64,000 bases of DNA from Candidatus Binatia bacterium (GCA_029248525.1 JAQWJE010000049.1:485836-549835); one strand, 5' to 3'. Positions 8,511 through 17,646 are shown, numbered from the stretch's first letter. A program made the numbers and translations. Notes: generated from the sequence alone by a model not told the origin.

Positions 8511-9623
8511 ATGAATCTGGAATTCTCGGACGATCAGAAGTTCGTGCAGACAACAGCGCGCGAATTCTTGACGGCAAATGCGACTTTGCAGGTCGACCGT
8601 GCCGTCTTCGAATCAGACGCGTCCTACGACGAAGGTCTATGGAAGAAGGTAGCCGAGATGGGATGGCTGGGCACGACGGTGCCCGAATCTTACGGCGGTA
8701 CCGGACTTGGCTACCTGGAGCTTGTTTTGCTCGCTCAGGAAATGGGTCGTTCGCTCGCACCAATCCCATTTGCTTCTTCCGTTTATGGAGCCACCGAAGC
8801 GATTCTTCTTTGCGGGACCGAGGAGCAAAAACAGAAATGGTTGCCGTTACTGAGCTCCGGTGAACGCATTGGATGCGTCGCTTTTTCCGAGGCTCTCGGA
8901 GACAGCGATGCCAAGAGCCTCGAGGTTCGCGTGAGCGGCGATACGATCAGCGGAACCAAAACGCCGGTTCTCGATGGTGATATTGCCGATTTGGCAGTCG
9001 TTCTGGTCGGCGAAGGGGAGGGCGCTTCTCTGGTGCTGGTCGATCTCGCAGGCGACGGTATCGAGCGCAAGAAACTCAACTCTCTGGACGCCAGCCGCTC
9101 GCAGGCCGAGATCGTTTTCTCTTCGGCTTCGTTCGAGCGATTGGGTGCGGCGGGCGAAGGCGAGGCGACCTTCGAGCGATTGATGGATCGCATGGCGATC
9201 CTGTTGGCATTCGAGCAGATTGGTGGCGCGGAACGCGCTTTGGAAATCTCTGTCGAGTACGTCAAGGAAAGGTTTGCTTTCGGTCGTGCCATTGGATCTT
9301 TTCAGGCGGTCAAGCATCGCCTCGCAGACTTCTATGCACGCAATCAAATTGCGGTTTCCAATGGATATTGGGCGGCATGGGCACTTTCGACCGACGATCC
9401 GGAGTTGCCAATGGCCGCTTGTAACCTGCGGGTCGCTTCGAGCGACGCCTTTGTCCTCGGCGCCGAAGACATGATCCAGGTGCACGGTGGCGTAGGCTTC
9501 ACCTGGGAGTTCGATTGCCATTTATTCTATCGCCGCGCAAAGGTTCTCGCGGCGACGTTGGGTTCTCCGGGAACCTGGCGTGAAAAACTTATTACGCGCA
9601 TTGAAGCGTCAGAAGCAGCTTGA
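8511..9623 (+). CDS. Acyl-CoA dehydrogenase family protein (short subunit-like)
   Basis: This is a 370-residue acyl-CoA dehydrogenase. The N-terminal helical region (EFSDDQKFVQTTAREFL), the middle beta-domain with CVAFSEA, and the C-terminal helical domain with AFGRAIGSFQAVKHRLAD and IQVHGGVGFTWEFDCHLF are all present. The protein would oxidise an acyl-CoA to the enoyl-CoA with FAD and pass electrons to ETF. The ATG at 8511 follows GAGAGAAG. The next gene encodes a different acyl-CoA dehydrogenase 13 bp downstream. This pairing of unlike subunits resembles the heterotetrameric ChsE-type enzymes used for steroid side chains in actinobacteria. The substrate is unknown. Confidence 0.9.
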   Translation: MNLEFSDDQKFVQTTAREFLTANATLQVDRAVFESDASYDEGLWKKVAEMGWLGTTVPESYGGTGLGYLELVLLAQEMGRSLAPIPFASSVYGATEAILLCGTEEQKQKWLPLLSSGERIGCVAFSEALGDSDAKSLEVRVSGDTISGTKTPVLDGDIADLAVVLVGEGEGASLVLVDLAGDGIERKKLNSLDASRSQAEIVFSSASFERLGAAGEGEATFERLMDRMAILLAFEQIGGAERALEISVEYVKERFAFGRAIGSFQAVKHRLADFYARNQIAVSNGYWAAWALSTDDPELPMAACNLRVASSDAFVLGAEDMIQVHGGVGFTWEFDCHLFYRRAKVLAATLGSPGTWREKLITRIEASEAA

Positions 9624-9636
9624 GACGGAGGTTCCC

Positions 9637-10872
9637 ATGAATTTTGAAGATTCCCCAGAAGAAAGTCTTTTTCGTGATCGATGCCGCGAGTGGCTGTCCG
9701 CGAACGCGGAGCCTCTGGTCGAGGGTAGCAAATCCTCGGCAGCGGAAAGGACAGATGAAGAGTATGTCGCCATGGCCAAGGAATGGCAGGCGAAAAAATA
9801 TGATGCGGGATGGGCCTGCCTGACGTGGCCGAAGGATTGTGGCGGTCAGGGAATGGGGCGCATGGAACAGATCATCTGGAACCAGGAAGAGAGCAAGTTC
9901 CGCGCGGTTATGGATGTCTACCTGATCGGGCACGGGATGCTGGGACCCACGATCATGGCGCATGGGACCCCGGAACAAAAGGAGCGCTTCCTCCCCAATA
10001 TGGCGCGGGGTAGCGAGATCTGGTGCCAGCTCTTCAGTGAGCCCTCGGCCGGATCGGATCTCGCCGGCCTGCGTATGTCGGCGGTCCGCGATGGCGACGA
10101 CTGGGTGATCAACGGTCAGAAGATCTGGACCAGCGGTGCGCAGTATTCGGACTGGGGCATGATCGTGACCCGGACCGACCCGGATGCGCCCAAACATAAG
10201 GGTTTGACGTATTTCATCGTGAATATGAAATCGCCCGGCGTCGAAATTCGTCCCATCAAGCAGATCAACGGGGGAGAGGCTTTCAATGAAGTCTTTTTCA
10301 CCGATGTTCGTGTTTCGGATGCCCAGCGCCTTGGTGAGGTTGGCCAGGGTTGGGGTGTCGCCCTGACGACATTGATGAACGAGCGTGTCGCTATCGGCGG
10401 TGGCGGTGGTGGCGGCCAGTTCAAGAAATTGCTGGATTTGGCGCGCAGGTCGCGTCGCCACGGTAAAGCAGCCATCGAAGATGGGAGCGTCCGCGCCCGA
10501 TTGGCAGATATTTATATCGCCCAGAAAGGGATCCAATATACCGGATACCGAACCCTGTCGGCCCTGCTCAGTGGCGCGACACCCGGGCCTGAGGGTTCTA
10601 TTGCGAAGGCCATCGGTGCCCCCTTGGGGCAGCAGACAGCCTCTTTCGCAATGGAATTGCAGGGTGAGTCCGGAGCATTGCTGGACGAGTCGGCTGAAGA
10701 CGACGGTATCTGGCAGCAGGCCTATCTCGGTTCGCCGGGCCTGCGGATCGCCGGCGGCACGGATGAAGTGTTGCGCAACATTATTGCCGAGCGAGTTCTC
10801 GGGCTGCCCCCCGAATTGCGGATCGACAAGACGGTCCCCTTCCGGGAACTTCCCACCGGACCGAAAAGCTGA
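9637..10872 (+). CDS. Acyl-CoA dehydrogenase family protein (long subunit-like)
   Basis: This is a 411-residue acyl-CoA dehydrogenase. It begins with MNFEDSPEESLFRDRCREWL, has the FAD/substrate region WCQLFSEPSAGSDLAGL and KIWTSGAQYSDWGM, and ends with AGGTDEVLRNIIAERVLGLP, a tail typical of FadE-type enzymes. A run of seven glycines (IGGGGGGGQF) lies in the linker before the C-terminal helical domain, longer than usual. The start at 9637 follows ACGGAGG. It is surely cotranscribed with the preceding acyl-CoA dehydrogenase. It may form a mixed complex with it, inferred from adjacency and the size difference. A strong terminator follows 21 bp after the stop. Confidence 0.92.
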   Translation: MNFEDSPEESLFRDRCREWLSANAEPLVEGSKSSAAERTDEEYVAMAKEWQAKKYDAGWACLTWPKDCGGQGMGRMEQIIWNQEESKFRAVMDVYLIGHGMLGPTIMAHGTPEQKERFLPNMARGSEIWCQLFSEPSAGSDLAGLRMSAVRDGDDWVINGQKIWTSGAQYSDWGMIVTRTDPDAPKHKGLTYFIVNMKSPGVEIRPIKQINGGEAFNEVFFTDVRVSDAQRLGEVGQGWGVALTTLMNERVAIGGGGGGGQFKKLLDLARRSRRHGKAAIEDGSVRARLADIYIAQKGIQYTGYRTLSALLSGATPGPEGSIAKAIGAPLGQQTASFAMELQGESGALLDESAEDDGIWQQAYLGSPGLRIAGGTDEVLRNIIAERVLGLPPELRIDKTVPFRELPTGPKS

Positions 10873-10893
10873 AGATCCTTTTCTTGAGCTTCA

Positions 10894-10931
10894 GGGGCCG
10901 CTTCCTTCGGGAGGTGGCCCCTTTTGTTTTT
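10894..10931 (+). terminator. Strong Rho-independent terminator after the acyl-CoA dehydrogenase pair
   Basis: GGGGCCGCTTCC (10894-10905) and GGAGGTGGCCCC (10910-10921) pair over 12 positions with two G-T wobbles around a stable TTCG tetraloop. A TTTTGTTTTT tract follows. It closes the two-gene dehydrogenase unit and isolates it from the channel gene that starts 26 bases later. Confidence 0.88.
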
Positions 10932-10956
10932 GAGGGGACAGGCAGTAAGAGCTTGT

Positions 10957-11670
10957 ATGGCTGAAAATCAAATAATCGAGACAAAAGATACGAATTCGTT
11001 CGGAGTTCTACTTCTGGCGATTTGTGTGCTCATTTTCTTGATGCCCATGGCAGCGGTGCAGCATCCGCAGGCAGAGATTCTCCGTGCGTTGATTGCCTTG
11101 GTGTTGCTCGGTGGAGTTTTTGCGAGCACCCGGCGCAAAGGAGTCCTGACCGTCTCTGTGGTGCTCGCGGTTGGAGCTTCCGGGACAGGGTGGGCCGCAG
11201 ACGCGCTCAACAACCAGGCAGTTTCGGTCGCTTCGTATATTCTTGCGCTGCTGAATATTATCTTCGTCATCGTTGTTGTATCTCGTGATGTCCTGCAGCG
11301 CTCGCATATCACGACAGACGCCGTCTTTGGCGGCTTGAGTGTCTTTCTGCTGATCGGTCTGGCGTTCATGATCCTCTACGGATTGGTGGAGTACGCGAAA
11401 CCCGGTTCCTTTCTGATTCGAGGGGATATGATCGCAGGCAGTGATTCTCTGACTCGAAACCCGGCGTCCTTTGTCCACTTCCTCTATTTCAGTCTGATCA
11501 CGCTCTCGACTGTCGGCTATGGAGATATTCTGGCTGTCCACCCGCTGGCGCAGATGTTGGCGGCAACCGAAGGGATTCTGGGACAGTTATTTATTGCCGT
11601 TGTCGTGGCTCGACTTGTCGGCATGCAAATGATGGCCTCTCAGGAGGCTTCTGCTGAGGCTAACGAATAG
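10957..11670 (+). CDS. Six-helix potassium channel-like protein
   Basis: This is a 237-residue membrane protein with about six hydrophobic segments (roughly residues 13-33, 40-56, 60-78, 84-103, 115-138 and 205-222). A potassium selectivity filter, TVGYGD (residues 185-190), sits in the loop before the last segment, preceded by the pore helix HFLYFSLITLS. The fourth segment lacks the regular Arg/Lys spacing of a voltage sensor, so voltage gating is doubtful. No RCK or cyclic-nucleotide domain follows. It probably conducts K+ passively. ATG 10957 (MAENQ) is preferred to a TTG 33 bases upstream, which would lie inside the terminator tail. Its 3' end overlaps the convergent TPR gene by 11 bp. 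Confidence 0.85.
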   Translation: MAENQIIETKDTNSFGVLLLAICVLIFLMPMAAVQHPQAEILRALIALVLLGGVFASTRRKGVLTVSVVLAVGASGTGWAADALNNQAVSVASYILALLNIIFVIVVVSRDVLQRSHITTDAVFGGLSVFLLIGLAFMILYGLVEYAKPGSFLIRGDMIAGSDSLTRNPASFVHFLYFSLITLSTVGYGDILAVHPLAQMLAATEGILGQLFIAVVVARLVGMQMMASQEASAEANE

Positions 11671-12448
11671 GTATGCCGCGTGAGATTGCCTTGCGAAGAG
11701 CATCGGCTTTCCAGGGGTCCGCAGGCTCCAGAATGAGCAGCTGCTCTTCGGCCTTGCCGGTTTCTCCGAGGGCGGCATATAGCTGGCCCAGATTGAAAAT
11801 TGCGTTGATATCGTCGGGTCGGATCCGAAGGGCGCGTTGGTATGCATCTTCCGCTTCGCGAAAGAGCGCGAGATTCGCGTAAGCGACCCCCAAATTATTA
11901 TAGGCATCGCCGTAGCCCGGATCGATCTCGATCGCTTGCTTGAAGGTCAGGATTGCCTTCGAATGATCTCCGTTCGCATCGTAAGCCGAGCCGAGGCTGT
12001 TCCAGGCTCGCGCATAGTTCGGGTTCATGCCGGTGGCGCGCCTCAAGACAACAATTGCTTTTGAGGCCTCGCCATTGGCGGTATAAGCAAGGCCCAGATT
12101 GTTGTATGCCTTGATCATTGTCGAGTCTTTCTGGATGGCTCTTTTGTAGGCCGAGATCGCTGGTTCAAAGCGCCCGAGCTTCGCGTACTGATTTCCCAGA
12201 TCGTAGTAGGCCATCGAGAAGTCCGGAGCGGCGCGGATGGCCGCATGATACGCATCGATCGCTTCATGGGCGCGGCCCTCATCGGCGAGTCTTTCGCCCA
12301 GAAGAAAGTATTTCTCGGCGGCCAGAGGGCCCAGATTCGGATTGTCGGGTTTTGCGGCAGTACATGAGGCGATTCCGAGGGCCATCGCAAATCCGATAGC
12401 GGTTGATATAGGAAAACGGCGAAAAGGCTCTCGGGAATTCAGGGTCAT
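11660..12448 (-). CDS. TPR-repeat lipoprotein
   Basis: This is a 262-residue lipoprotein. A signal peptide with lipobox GIASC is followed by at least five tetratricopeptide repeats (for example AYYDLGNQYAKLGRFEPAI, AYNNLGLAYTANGEASKAI, AYNNLGVAYANLALFREAE). Such proteins are scaffolds for periplasmic or outer-membrane complexes. In pilus-containing deltaproteobacteria a similar TPR lipoprotein (PilF/Tgl type) assists secretin assembly, and a pilMNOPQ cluster is present about 28 kb away. That link is inference. The ATG at 12448 is preferred to a TTG two codons upstream. The gene is divergent from ppk with a 124-bp shared upstream region. Confidence 0.82.
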   Translation of the reverse strand: MTLNSREPFRRFPISTAIGFAMALGIASCTAAKPDNPNLGPLAAEKYFLLGERLADEGRAHEAIDAYHAAIRAAPDFSMAYYDLGNQYAKLGRFEPAISAYKRAIQKDSTMIKAYNNLGLAYTANGEASKAIVVLRRATGMNPNYARAWNSLGSAYDANGDHSKAILTFKQAIEIDPGYGDAYNNLGVAYANLALFREAEDAYQRALRIRPDDINAIFNLGQLYAALGETGKAEEQLLILEPADPWKADALRKAISRGIPIR

Positions 12449-12572
12449 AAGCAAATACTTCCGTTCTCCGAGCCAGTTGTCGAGCGAGCGGGCAGATCGA
12501 CTCTCGACAGGTGGCGAGCGGGGGGCGATACTTCCGAAGGGCCTGCGTCCCTCTCGGACAGCAGATGATCAT

Positions 12573-14825
12573 ATGAATCCTTCGAAAACAGAGAATTCCA
12601 AGTCAATTCCGGAGACGAGCACCCGGCCTTCGGGGTCCGGCCCGAACCGGGAACTGGTTTTGCCCGAGGATCCGGTAGGTGCATCTCTCGAGGGGCCGTC
12701 GCCGCCCTCGCTAGGTTCCGCCGAGCTCTATCTGAATCGCGAGTTGACGTGGCTCGCCTTCTGCTGGCGCGTTCTGGCCGAGGCGGAAGACGCACGGAAC
12801 CCTCTGCTCGAACGTGTGAAGTTTCTCGCGATCGTGAGCGGAAACCTCGACGAGTTTTTCATGAAAAGGATCGGTGGTCTCAAGCAGCAGTTGGCTGCTG
12901 GCGTGCGGGAACCGACCGTCGATGGTCGAACACCTGGTCAGCAGATTGAGGAGGCCTATGCGTTCATCGAGAAATTGGACGAGCGGCGGGTGGCGCTCTT
13001 CGAGCAGCTCCGAAGACTCCTCAAACAGGCGGATGTTCAACTTCTGCGCATTCGCGACCTGAAAGAAGAGCAACGGCTCAAGATGCGAGACGAGTACCTG
13101 CGGAATGTTTTTCCTCTGGTGACACCGCAAGCGATGGACCCCGCGCACCCCTTTCCGTTCGTCTCGAACCTTTCGCTGAATCTCCTCGTGACAGTTCGTT
13201 ATCCCGGGGACCCCGCCACGATGATGTCGCGGGTGAAGGTGCCGATCGGTTCCGGGATTCCTCGATGGATGAGGGTTGACGACCAGCAGACTTTCGTGGC
13301 TCTGGAAGAAGTCATGGCGGAGAACCTCGATATTCTTTTCCCGGGGATGGAAGTTGTTGCCTGCGAGCTTTTCCGTGTGACGAGAAATGCGAACACGGAA
13401 CTCGATGAAGAAGAGGCCGACGACCTGCTCGCGATGATCGAGACCGAGTTGCGAGACCGTCGATTTGCGCCAATTGTACGCCTCGAGGTTGGGTCGGAGA
13501 TGTCTCTTGCGCGTCGCTCGATGCTCGCAGCCGAACTGGGTCTCGATGCGGATGCCGAAGTGCGGGCGGTCCATCGTCGATTTGCCCTGATCGACCTTCT
13601 CGAGATCGCTGCGATTGATCGACCGGATTTGCGCGACCCGTCGCATCGACCGATCGACAACGTGTCGCTTACCCCGGAGCGAAATATCTTTCATGTTTTG
13701 CGAGATGCCGGTGGAATCCTTCTGCACCATCCCTACGAGTCCTTTTCGACTTCGGTGGAGCGATTTCTTCTCGAAGCGGCCCGAGATTCGAAGGTGCGCG
13801 CCATCAAGATGACGCTCTATCGTACCTCGGCCGAAACCAAAGTGATTGATCATCTGCTGGAGGCCGTTCGTAACGGGAAGCAGGTGGCTGTCGTGGTCGA
13901 ACTGAAGGCTCGCTTTGACGAAGACGCGAATATTCTTTGGGCGAGTCGGCTTGAGGAGATGGGGATTCACGTGACCTACGGGGTGGTTGGTCTCAAAACC
14001 CATTGCAAGACGATTCTCGTGGTCCGTCAGGACCACGACGGATTACGGCGCTATGCTCATATCGGGACGGGCAATTATCATTCGGGGACGGCGCGAGTTT
14101 ATTCCGATCTTGGCTTGATGACCTCCGATGAGGAAATTGGTGGCGACCTCACGGAACTCTTCAATTACCTGACGACTGGGTACAAGCCTCGTCGGAAATA
14201 TAAACATCTTCTGGTCGCACCCGTTTCCCTGAAGTCTGCTTTGATCGAGAAGATCGAACGAGAGGTCGACCATCTCGAGCAGCATCGGTTTGCGCATATC
14301 CAGATGAAGATGAATGCGTTGGAAGATGCGGACATCACCCGAGCCCTGTATCGCGCTGCCCGGGCCGGCGTTCGTATCGACCTCTTGATTCGTGATACGT
14401 GTCGTCTGCGACCAAAGATTTCCGGTCTTACCGAAAACGTACGGGTGGTCAGTATTGTGGGGCAGTTTCTCGAGCATGCCCGACTCTATTATTTCGCAAA
14501 CGGGAACCAGCCGGAATATTGGATTGGCTCTGCTGATTGCATGAAGAGAAATTTGGAAAGTCGAGTCGAGGTTCTGGTGCCCGTTCTCGAGGAGTCCCTT
14601 CAGCTCGAACTACGATCCTATCTCGACTTGCAATTGGAGGACCGTGAGGACGCATGGGAAATGATGGCGGACGGTCGCTACGAGCGGTTGTCGGCCTTGA
14701 AGGGGTCTGGGCGCAAGTCGAGCTCACAGGCGAGATTGATTGAACTCGCGGACAAGCGAAGGAAGGCCGCGGGACGGCTGAAGAAGCGTAAAACCAGGGG
14801 AATCGCGCGACGAACTCTTTCCTGA
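12573..14825 (+). CDS. ppk1: Polyphosphate kinase 1
   Basis: This is a 750-residue PPK1, which reversibly polymerises ATP gamma-phosphate into polyphosphate. The N-terminal domain starts at about residue 45 with ELYLNRELTWLAFCWRVL and has SGNLDEFFMKRIGGLK. The catalytic half has KMTLYRTS, VVVELKARFDEDANI and YAHIGTGNYHSGTARVYSD, with His496 matching the autophosphorylated histidine (E. coli His435). The first 40 residues are a Ser/Pro-rich extension absent from most homologues. ATG 12573 was chosen because the codons upstream run into the divergent TPR gene. mgtE follows after 15 bp, so the two are probably cotranscribed. No exopolyphosphatase gene is adjacent. Confidence 0.95.
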   Translation: MNPSKTENSKSIPETSTRPSGSGPNRELVLPEDPVGASLEGPSPPSLGSAELYLNRELTWLAFCWRVLAEAEDARNPLLERVKFLAIVSGNLDEFFMKRIGGLKQQLAAGVREPTVDGRTPGQQIEEAYAFIEKLDERRVALFEQLRRLLKQADVQLLRIRDLKEEQRLKMRDEYLRNVFPLVTPQAMDPAHPFPFVSNLSLNLLVTVRYPGDPATMMSRVKVPIGSGIPRWMRVDDQQTFVALEEVMAENLDILFPGMEVVACELFRVTRNANTELDEEEADDLLAMIETELRDRRFAPIVRLEVGSEMSLARRSMLAAELGLDADAEVRAVHRRFALIDLLEIAAIDRPDLRDPSHRPIDNVSLTPERNIFHVLRDAGGILLHHPYESFSTSVERFLLEAARDSKVRAIKMTLYRTSAETKVIDHLLEAVRNGKQVAVVVELKARFDEDANILWASRLEEMGIHVTYGVVGLKTHCKTILVVRQDHDGLRRYAHIGTGNYHSGTARVYSDLGLMTSDEEIGGDLTELFNYLTTGYKPRRKYKHLLVAPVSLKSALIEKIEREVDHLEQHRFAHIQMKMNALEDADITRALYRAARAGVRIDLLIRDTCRLRPKISGLTENVRVVSIVGQFLEHARLYYFANGNQPEYWIGSADCMKRNLESRVEVLVPVLEESLQLELRSYLDLQLEDREDAWEMMADGRYERLSALKGSGRKSSSQARLIELADKRRKAAGRLKKRKTRGIARRTLS

Positions 14826-14840
14826 GTCGCAGGGACGATC

Positions 14841-16220
14841 ATGAACGCACCGCCACCGCAGCCTCAGATCACCGAATTTCTCGAAAGACGAGACCTCTCC
14901 GGGCTTCGCGAGGCGCTCTCCTCCTGGGAGTCCCCTGATATCGCCGTGCTGGTGGGCGAGTTGCCGGCTGACCAACGTGGTCTGGTGTTTCGTATTCTGC
15001 CGCGAGCACTCGCGGCTGAAACCTTCGAGTGTCTGGACCCTGAAGCCCGTCGGGAGCTTGTCGATACCTTTGCTCAAGACGATCTGGTCCGCCTGCTCGA
15101 GGATATGGCACCGGATGATCGGACCGCGCTTTTCGAGGAGTTGCCGGCCGTTGTCTCCCGCGCCCTGCTGGCCCAGCTTTCGAGCAAGGAGCGCCGGGTC
15201 GCGGCATGGCTTCTCGGATATCCCGAAGACTCGATCGGCCGTTTGATGACCCCTGAGTATATTCGAGTCCGGCAGGATTGGACGGTTGAGCGTGTGCTCG
15301 AACATATTCGACGTCACGGTCAGGATCGCGAAACTCTGAACGTTCTCTACGTTGTCGATGACACTGGTCGTTTGATTGACGATTTGCGCATTCGTGAAAT
15401 TCTTCTGTCCCGTCCGGAGGCCAGTATCGAGGAGCTTTGCGACCACCGATATGTGGCGCTCAAGGCGACCGACGATCAGGAAACAGCGATCGAGGTATTT
15501 CGGGAATATGACCGGGTGGCTCTGCCCGTGACCGATAGTGAAGGGTTTCTGATCGGCATCGTCACCGTGGACGACGTTCTTGATGTTGCTGAAGAAGAGG
15601 CCACCGAGGATATTCATAAAATCGGGGGTTCCGAGGCTCTGGATGAGCCCTATCTGGTCATGTCCGTTCGGGGATTGATCAAAAAACGCGCAAGTTGGTT
15701 GGTCCTCCTCTTCCTTGGGGAGCTGCTGACCGCCAGCGCTCTGGCCCGCTTCGAGGGTGATCTGGCACGTGCGGTTGTGCTGGCGCTCTTCATCCCCCTG
15801 ATTATTTCCAGCGGGGGCAACAGCGGCTCGCAGGCGACCACTTTCGTGATTCGAGCCATGGCGCTTGGCGAAGTGGGCCTCAAGGATTGGTGGAAGGTTC
15901 TCTGGCGGGAACTCCGTTCGGGCGTTGCTCTTGGTTTGATCCTCGGCGTCCTCGGCTTCCTGCGGGTTTGGCTCTGGGCAGAAGTTTTCGGGCTCTACGG
16001 GGAGCATGCGATTCTCATTGGAATTACCGTCGGCATCGCCCTGATGGGCGTTGTTCTGGTGGGGACGACCGCTGGCTCCATGTTGCCTTTTCTGATGCGC
16101 CGTATAGGTGCGGATCCGGCCGCAGCGTCAGCGCCTTTTGTGGCGACTCTGGTCGATGTGGCCGGGATCGTCATCTATTTCACATTTGCCTCCTTCCTTC
16201 TCGCCGGCACAATTCTCTGA
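14841..16220 (+). CDS. mgtE: Magnesium transporter MgtE
   Basis: This is a 459-residue MgtE-family divalent-cation channel. The cytosolic N domain of alpha-helical repeats (residues 1 to about 130) is followed by two CBS domains (about 135-255; LMTPEYIRVRQDWTVERVL and DRVALPVTDSEGFLIGIVTVDD). These are the Mg2+ sensor that closes the pore. The five-helix membrane domain (about 285-455) contains the family signature PLIISSGGNSGSQA and PFVATLVDVAGI with the pore Asp. Length is standard. It starts 15 bp after ppk1, which may couple Mg2+ uptake to synthesis of polyphosphate, a Mg2+ chelator. No Mg2+ riboswitch can fit in the 15-bp gap. Confidence 0.95.
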   Translation: MNAPPPQPQITEFLERRDLSGLREALSSWESPDIAVLVGELPADQRGLVFRILPRALAAETFECLDPEARRELVDTFAQDDLVRLLEDMAPDDRTALFEELPAVVSRALLAQLSSKERRVAAWLLGYPEDSIGRLMTPEYIRVRQDWTVERVLEHIRRHGQDRETLNVLYVVDDTGRLIDDLRIREILLSRPEASIEELCDHRYVALKATDDQETAIEVFREYDRVALPVTDSEGFLIGIVTVDDVLDVAEEEATEDIHKIGGSEALDEPYLVMSVRGLIKKRASWLVLLFLGELLTASALARFEGDLARAVVLALFIPLIISSGGNSGSQATTFVIRAMALGEVGLKDWWKVLWRELRSGVALGLILGVLGFLRVWLWAEVFGLYGEHAILIGITVGIALMGVVLVGTTAGSMLPFLMRRIGADPAAASAPFVATLVDVAGIVIYFTFASFLLAGTIL

Positions 16221-16229
16221 ACCGGTTCC

Positions 16230-17279
16230 GTGCGAGACGGGATCGAAATTCGTCGAGAGCGGAGAGCAGGACCGTCGGGGACCGAGCTTGTATGGACCGT
16301 GTTGATCATCGAGCCACAGATCCGGCCGCGACTTTGTCTCGATCCGCGATTCTCTGATCAAGGGATTGTGCGGGGCGGCCCGCTACTGGATCTCGCAGCA
16401 ACGGAATCGCTTTGGGGCGAGGCTCCGGGCATCCGTCCGGAAGATTGGTTGGCCGCGGAGGATCCCGGCACGATCGGATTTTGTCCTACCAACTGGGGTT
16501 GGCAGTTCGGCGCGTGGCTCGTGGAAGGACATCGCCTGCGCGGTCTCCGTGATGATGCGCCGCCGAGTGATCCCTTATGGATGCTCTCTTGGTCTCCCGA
16601 CCGCGGCTGGCATCAATCGATCAAGGAACTCGGCAGTCCGCTCGAGTTACCTTACCTCGGTCTGGAAATGCCTCAGATTCTTGACGCCGGTGCATGCCTT
16701 CCGCTCGAGGCTTTCCTGTCGCATCCCCGCATGCTTGCCGACCTGCGCAACGTTTTCGATTTTGCGGACGGTTGTGGTCCCGATCTCGACCCAAAATTCT
16801 GGGTCGAGTTGCGGCGGCGGCTGCCGGCGACATCGGAGGCTGCATATACTCTGCTGGCGGGAGGTTCGTTGCGCGTGAATGTGGACTCGGCAGTTACCGG
16901 GGTCGGAGAATTATTCAGGTTGGTCGAGGAAGCGAATCTCCCTGGCGTGCAGGCGAGGGCTGGTGCCTTGATCTTCACCGGTCCCCTGCCGAAGGCTCGC
17001 TTGCCCCTGTTCGCGATTGGCGCCCGGCAAGAGGGCGCGTTGGTGGTTGTCGCCATCGATGGCCGGCAGACCGGCGTGCCGGGGGGCACGATCGAAGAGG
17101 CCGCAGCGCTCCTGCGCGATCATGGCGCATATACCGGAGGGCTGGGCAGTGCGGGAGGGGACGTCTGTCTGGTGGAACGAACGAGTGGAGGGATGGATTA
17201 TCTGAACACGCCCTCCACGCTTGGCGAGGGGCCGGCGGAAAGAGTCTCTCGCCGGGTGCCTTCTCTCATATTGATTTGA
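16230..17279 (+). CDS. Phosphodiester glycosidase (NAGPA/DUF2233)-like protein, divergent
   Basis: This is a protein of about 349 residues starting at a GTG, 9 bp after mgtE; the start is uncertain, since no clear ribosome site is visible. The C-terminal third (residues 265-349) follows the pattern of the NAGPA domain. ALVVVAIDGRQTG is followed by GTIEEAAALLRDHGAY, LNTPSTLGEGPAERVSRRVP and ILI, matching the family's VVDGR, LA.lm..lGa, NxPS and ER.V.nai positions. The usual NLDGGGS catalytic segment reads GLGSAGGDV, so the conserved Asp is missing. No signal peptide or transmembrane segment is seen. The function is unknown; it may be an inactive or altered paralogue. Confidence 0.55.
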   Translation: MRDGIEIRRERRAGPSGTELVWTVLIIEPQIRPRLCLDPRFSDQGIVRGGPLLDLAATESLWGEAPGIRPEDWLAAEDPGTIGFCPTNWGWQFGAWLVEGHRLRGLRDDAPPSDPLWMLSWSPDRGWHQSIKELGSPLELPYLGLEMPQILDAGACLPLEAFLSHPRMLADLRNVFDFADGCGPDLDPKFWVELRRRLPATSEAAYTLLAGGSLRVNVDSAVTGVGELFRLVEEANLPGVQARAGALIFTGPLPKARLPLFAIGARQEGALVVVAIDGRQTGVPGGTIEEAAALLRDHGAYTGGLGSAGGDVCLVERTSGGMDYLNTPSTLGEGPAERVSRRVPSLILI

Positions 17280-17346
17280 GAGAGAATTAGGCGAGAATAG
17301 AATGATCATGTTGGACACCACAAGGAATTCGTGAGGGCTGGAAGTC

Positions 17347-17646
17347 GTGAGTGGTTTTTCAGAACTTCTTCTTGCCGCCGGCTATCTCCGTGACCCTGAT
17401 ACTTTCGGGATCATCGGGGCGTTGGACCGCCCGGACGTCGAGACAGTCGAGAAATTCGGGGATCGGCTCACGGAAAAACTGGAGCTTGATCCGGAAGCAC
17501 TGATTCTGGAGTTCGTCCCGCAGGCGGTAACGGCACGTGGGGAAGCCTTTCTTGTTGTCGCGTGGTGGGATGGCGATTTGACGCCGGAGGAGCGCGAGGC
17601 CCTCTCGGATGCCTACCGAGAAGAGTTTCTCTGGTCCGGCCTCTAG
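17347..17646 (+). CDS. Small conserved-looking hypothetical protein
   Basis: This 99-residue acidic protein starts at GTG 17347, preceded by AGGGCTGGAAG. The sequence is ordered and non-repetitive, with amphipathic segments (LLAAGYLRDPDTFGIIGALD, DRLTEKLELDPEALILEFV) and a C-terminal helix EREALSDAYREEFLW. It has no signal peptide, membrane segment or cysteine, so it is probably a cytosolic small domain. I do not recognise a family. It lies between the NAGPA-like gene and the convergent glycosyltransferase, 6 bp from the latter's stop. Confidence 0.6.
   Translation: MSGFSELLLAAGYLRDPDTFGIIGALDRPDVETVEKFGDRLTEKLELDPEALILEFVPQAVTARGEAFLVVAWWDGDLTPEEREALSDAYREEFLWSGL

Noticed and set aside
12711..14036. 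441-codon open frame on the minus strand
   Set aside because: Antisense to ppk1 and without recognisable motifs.
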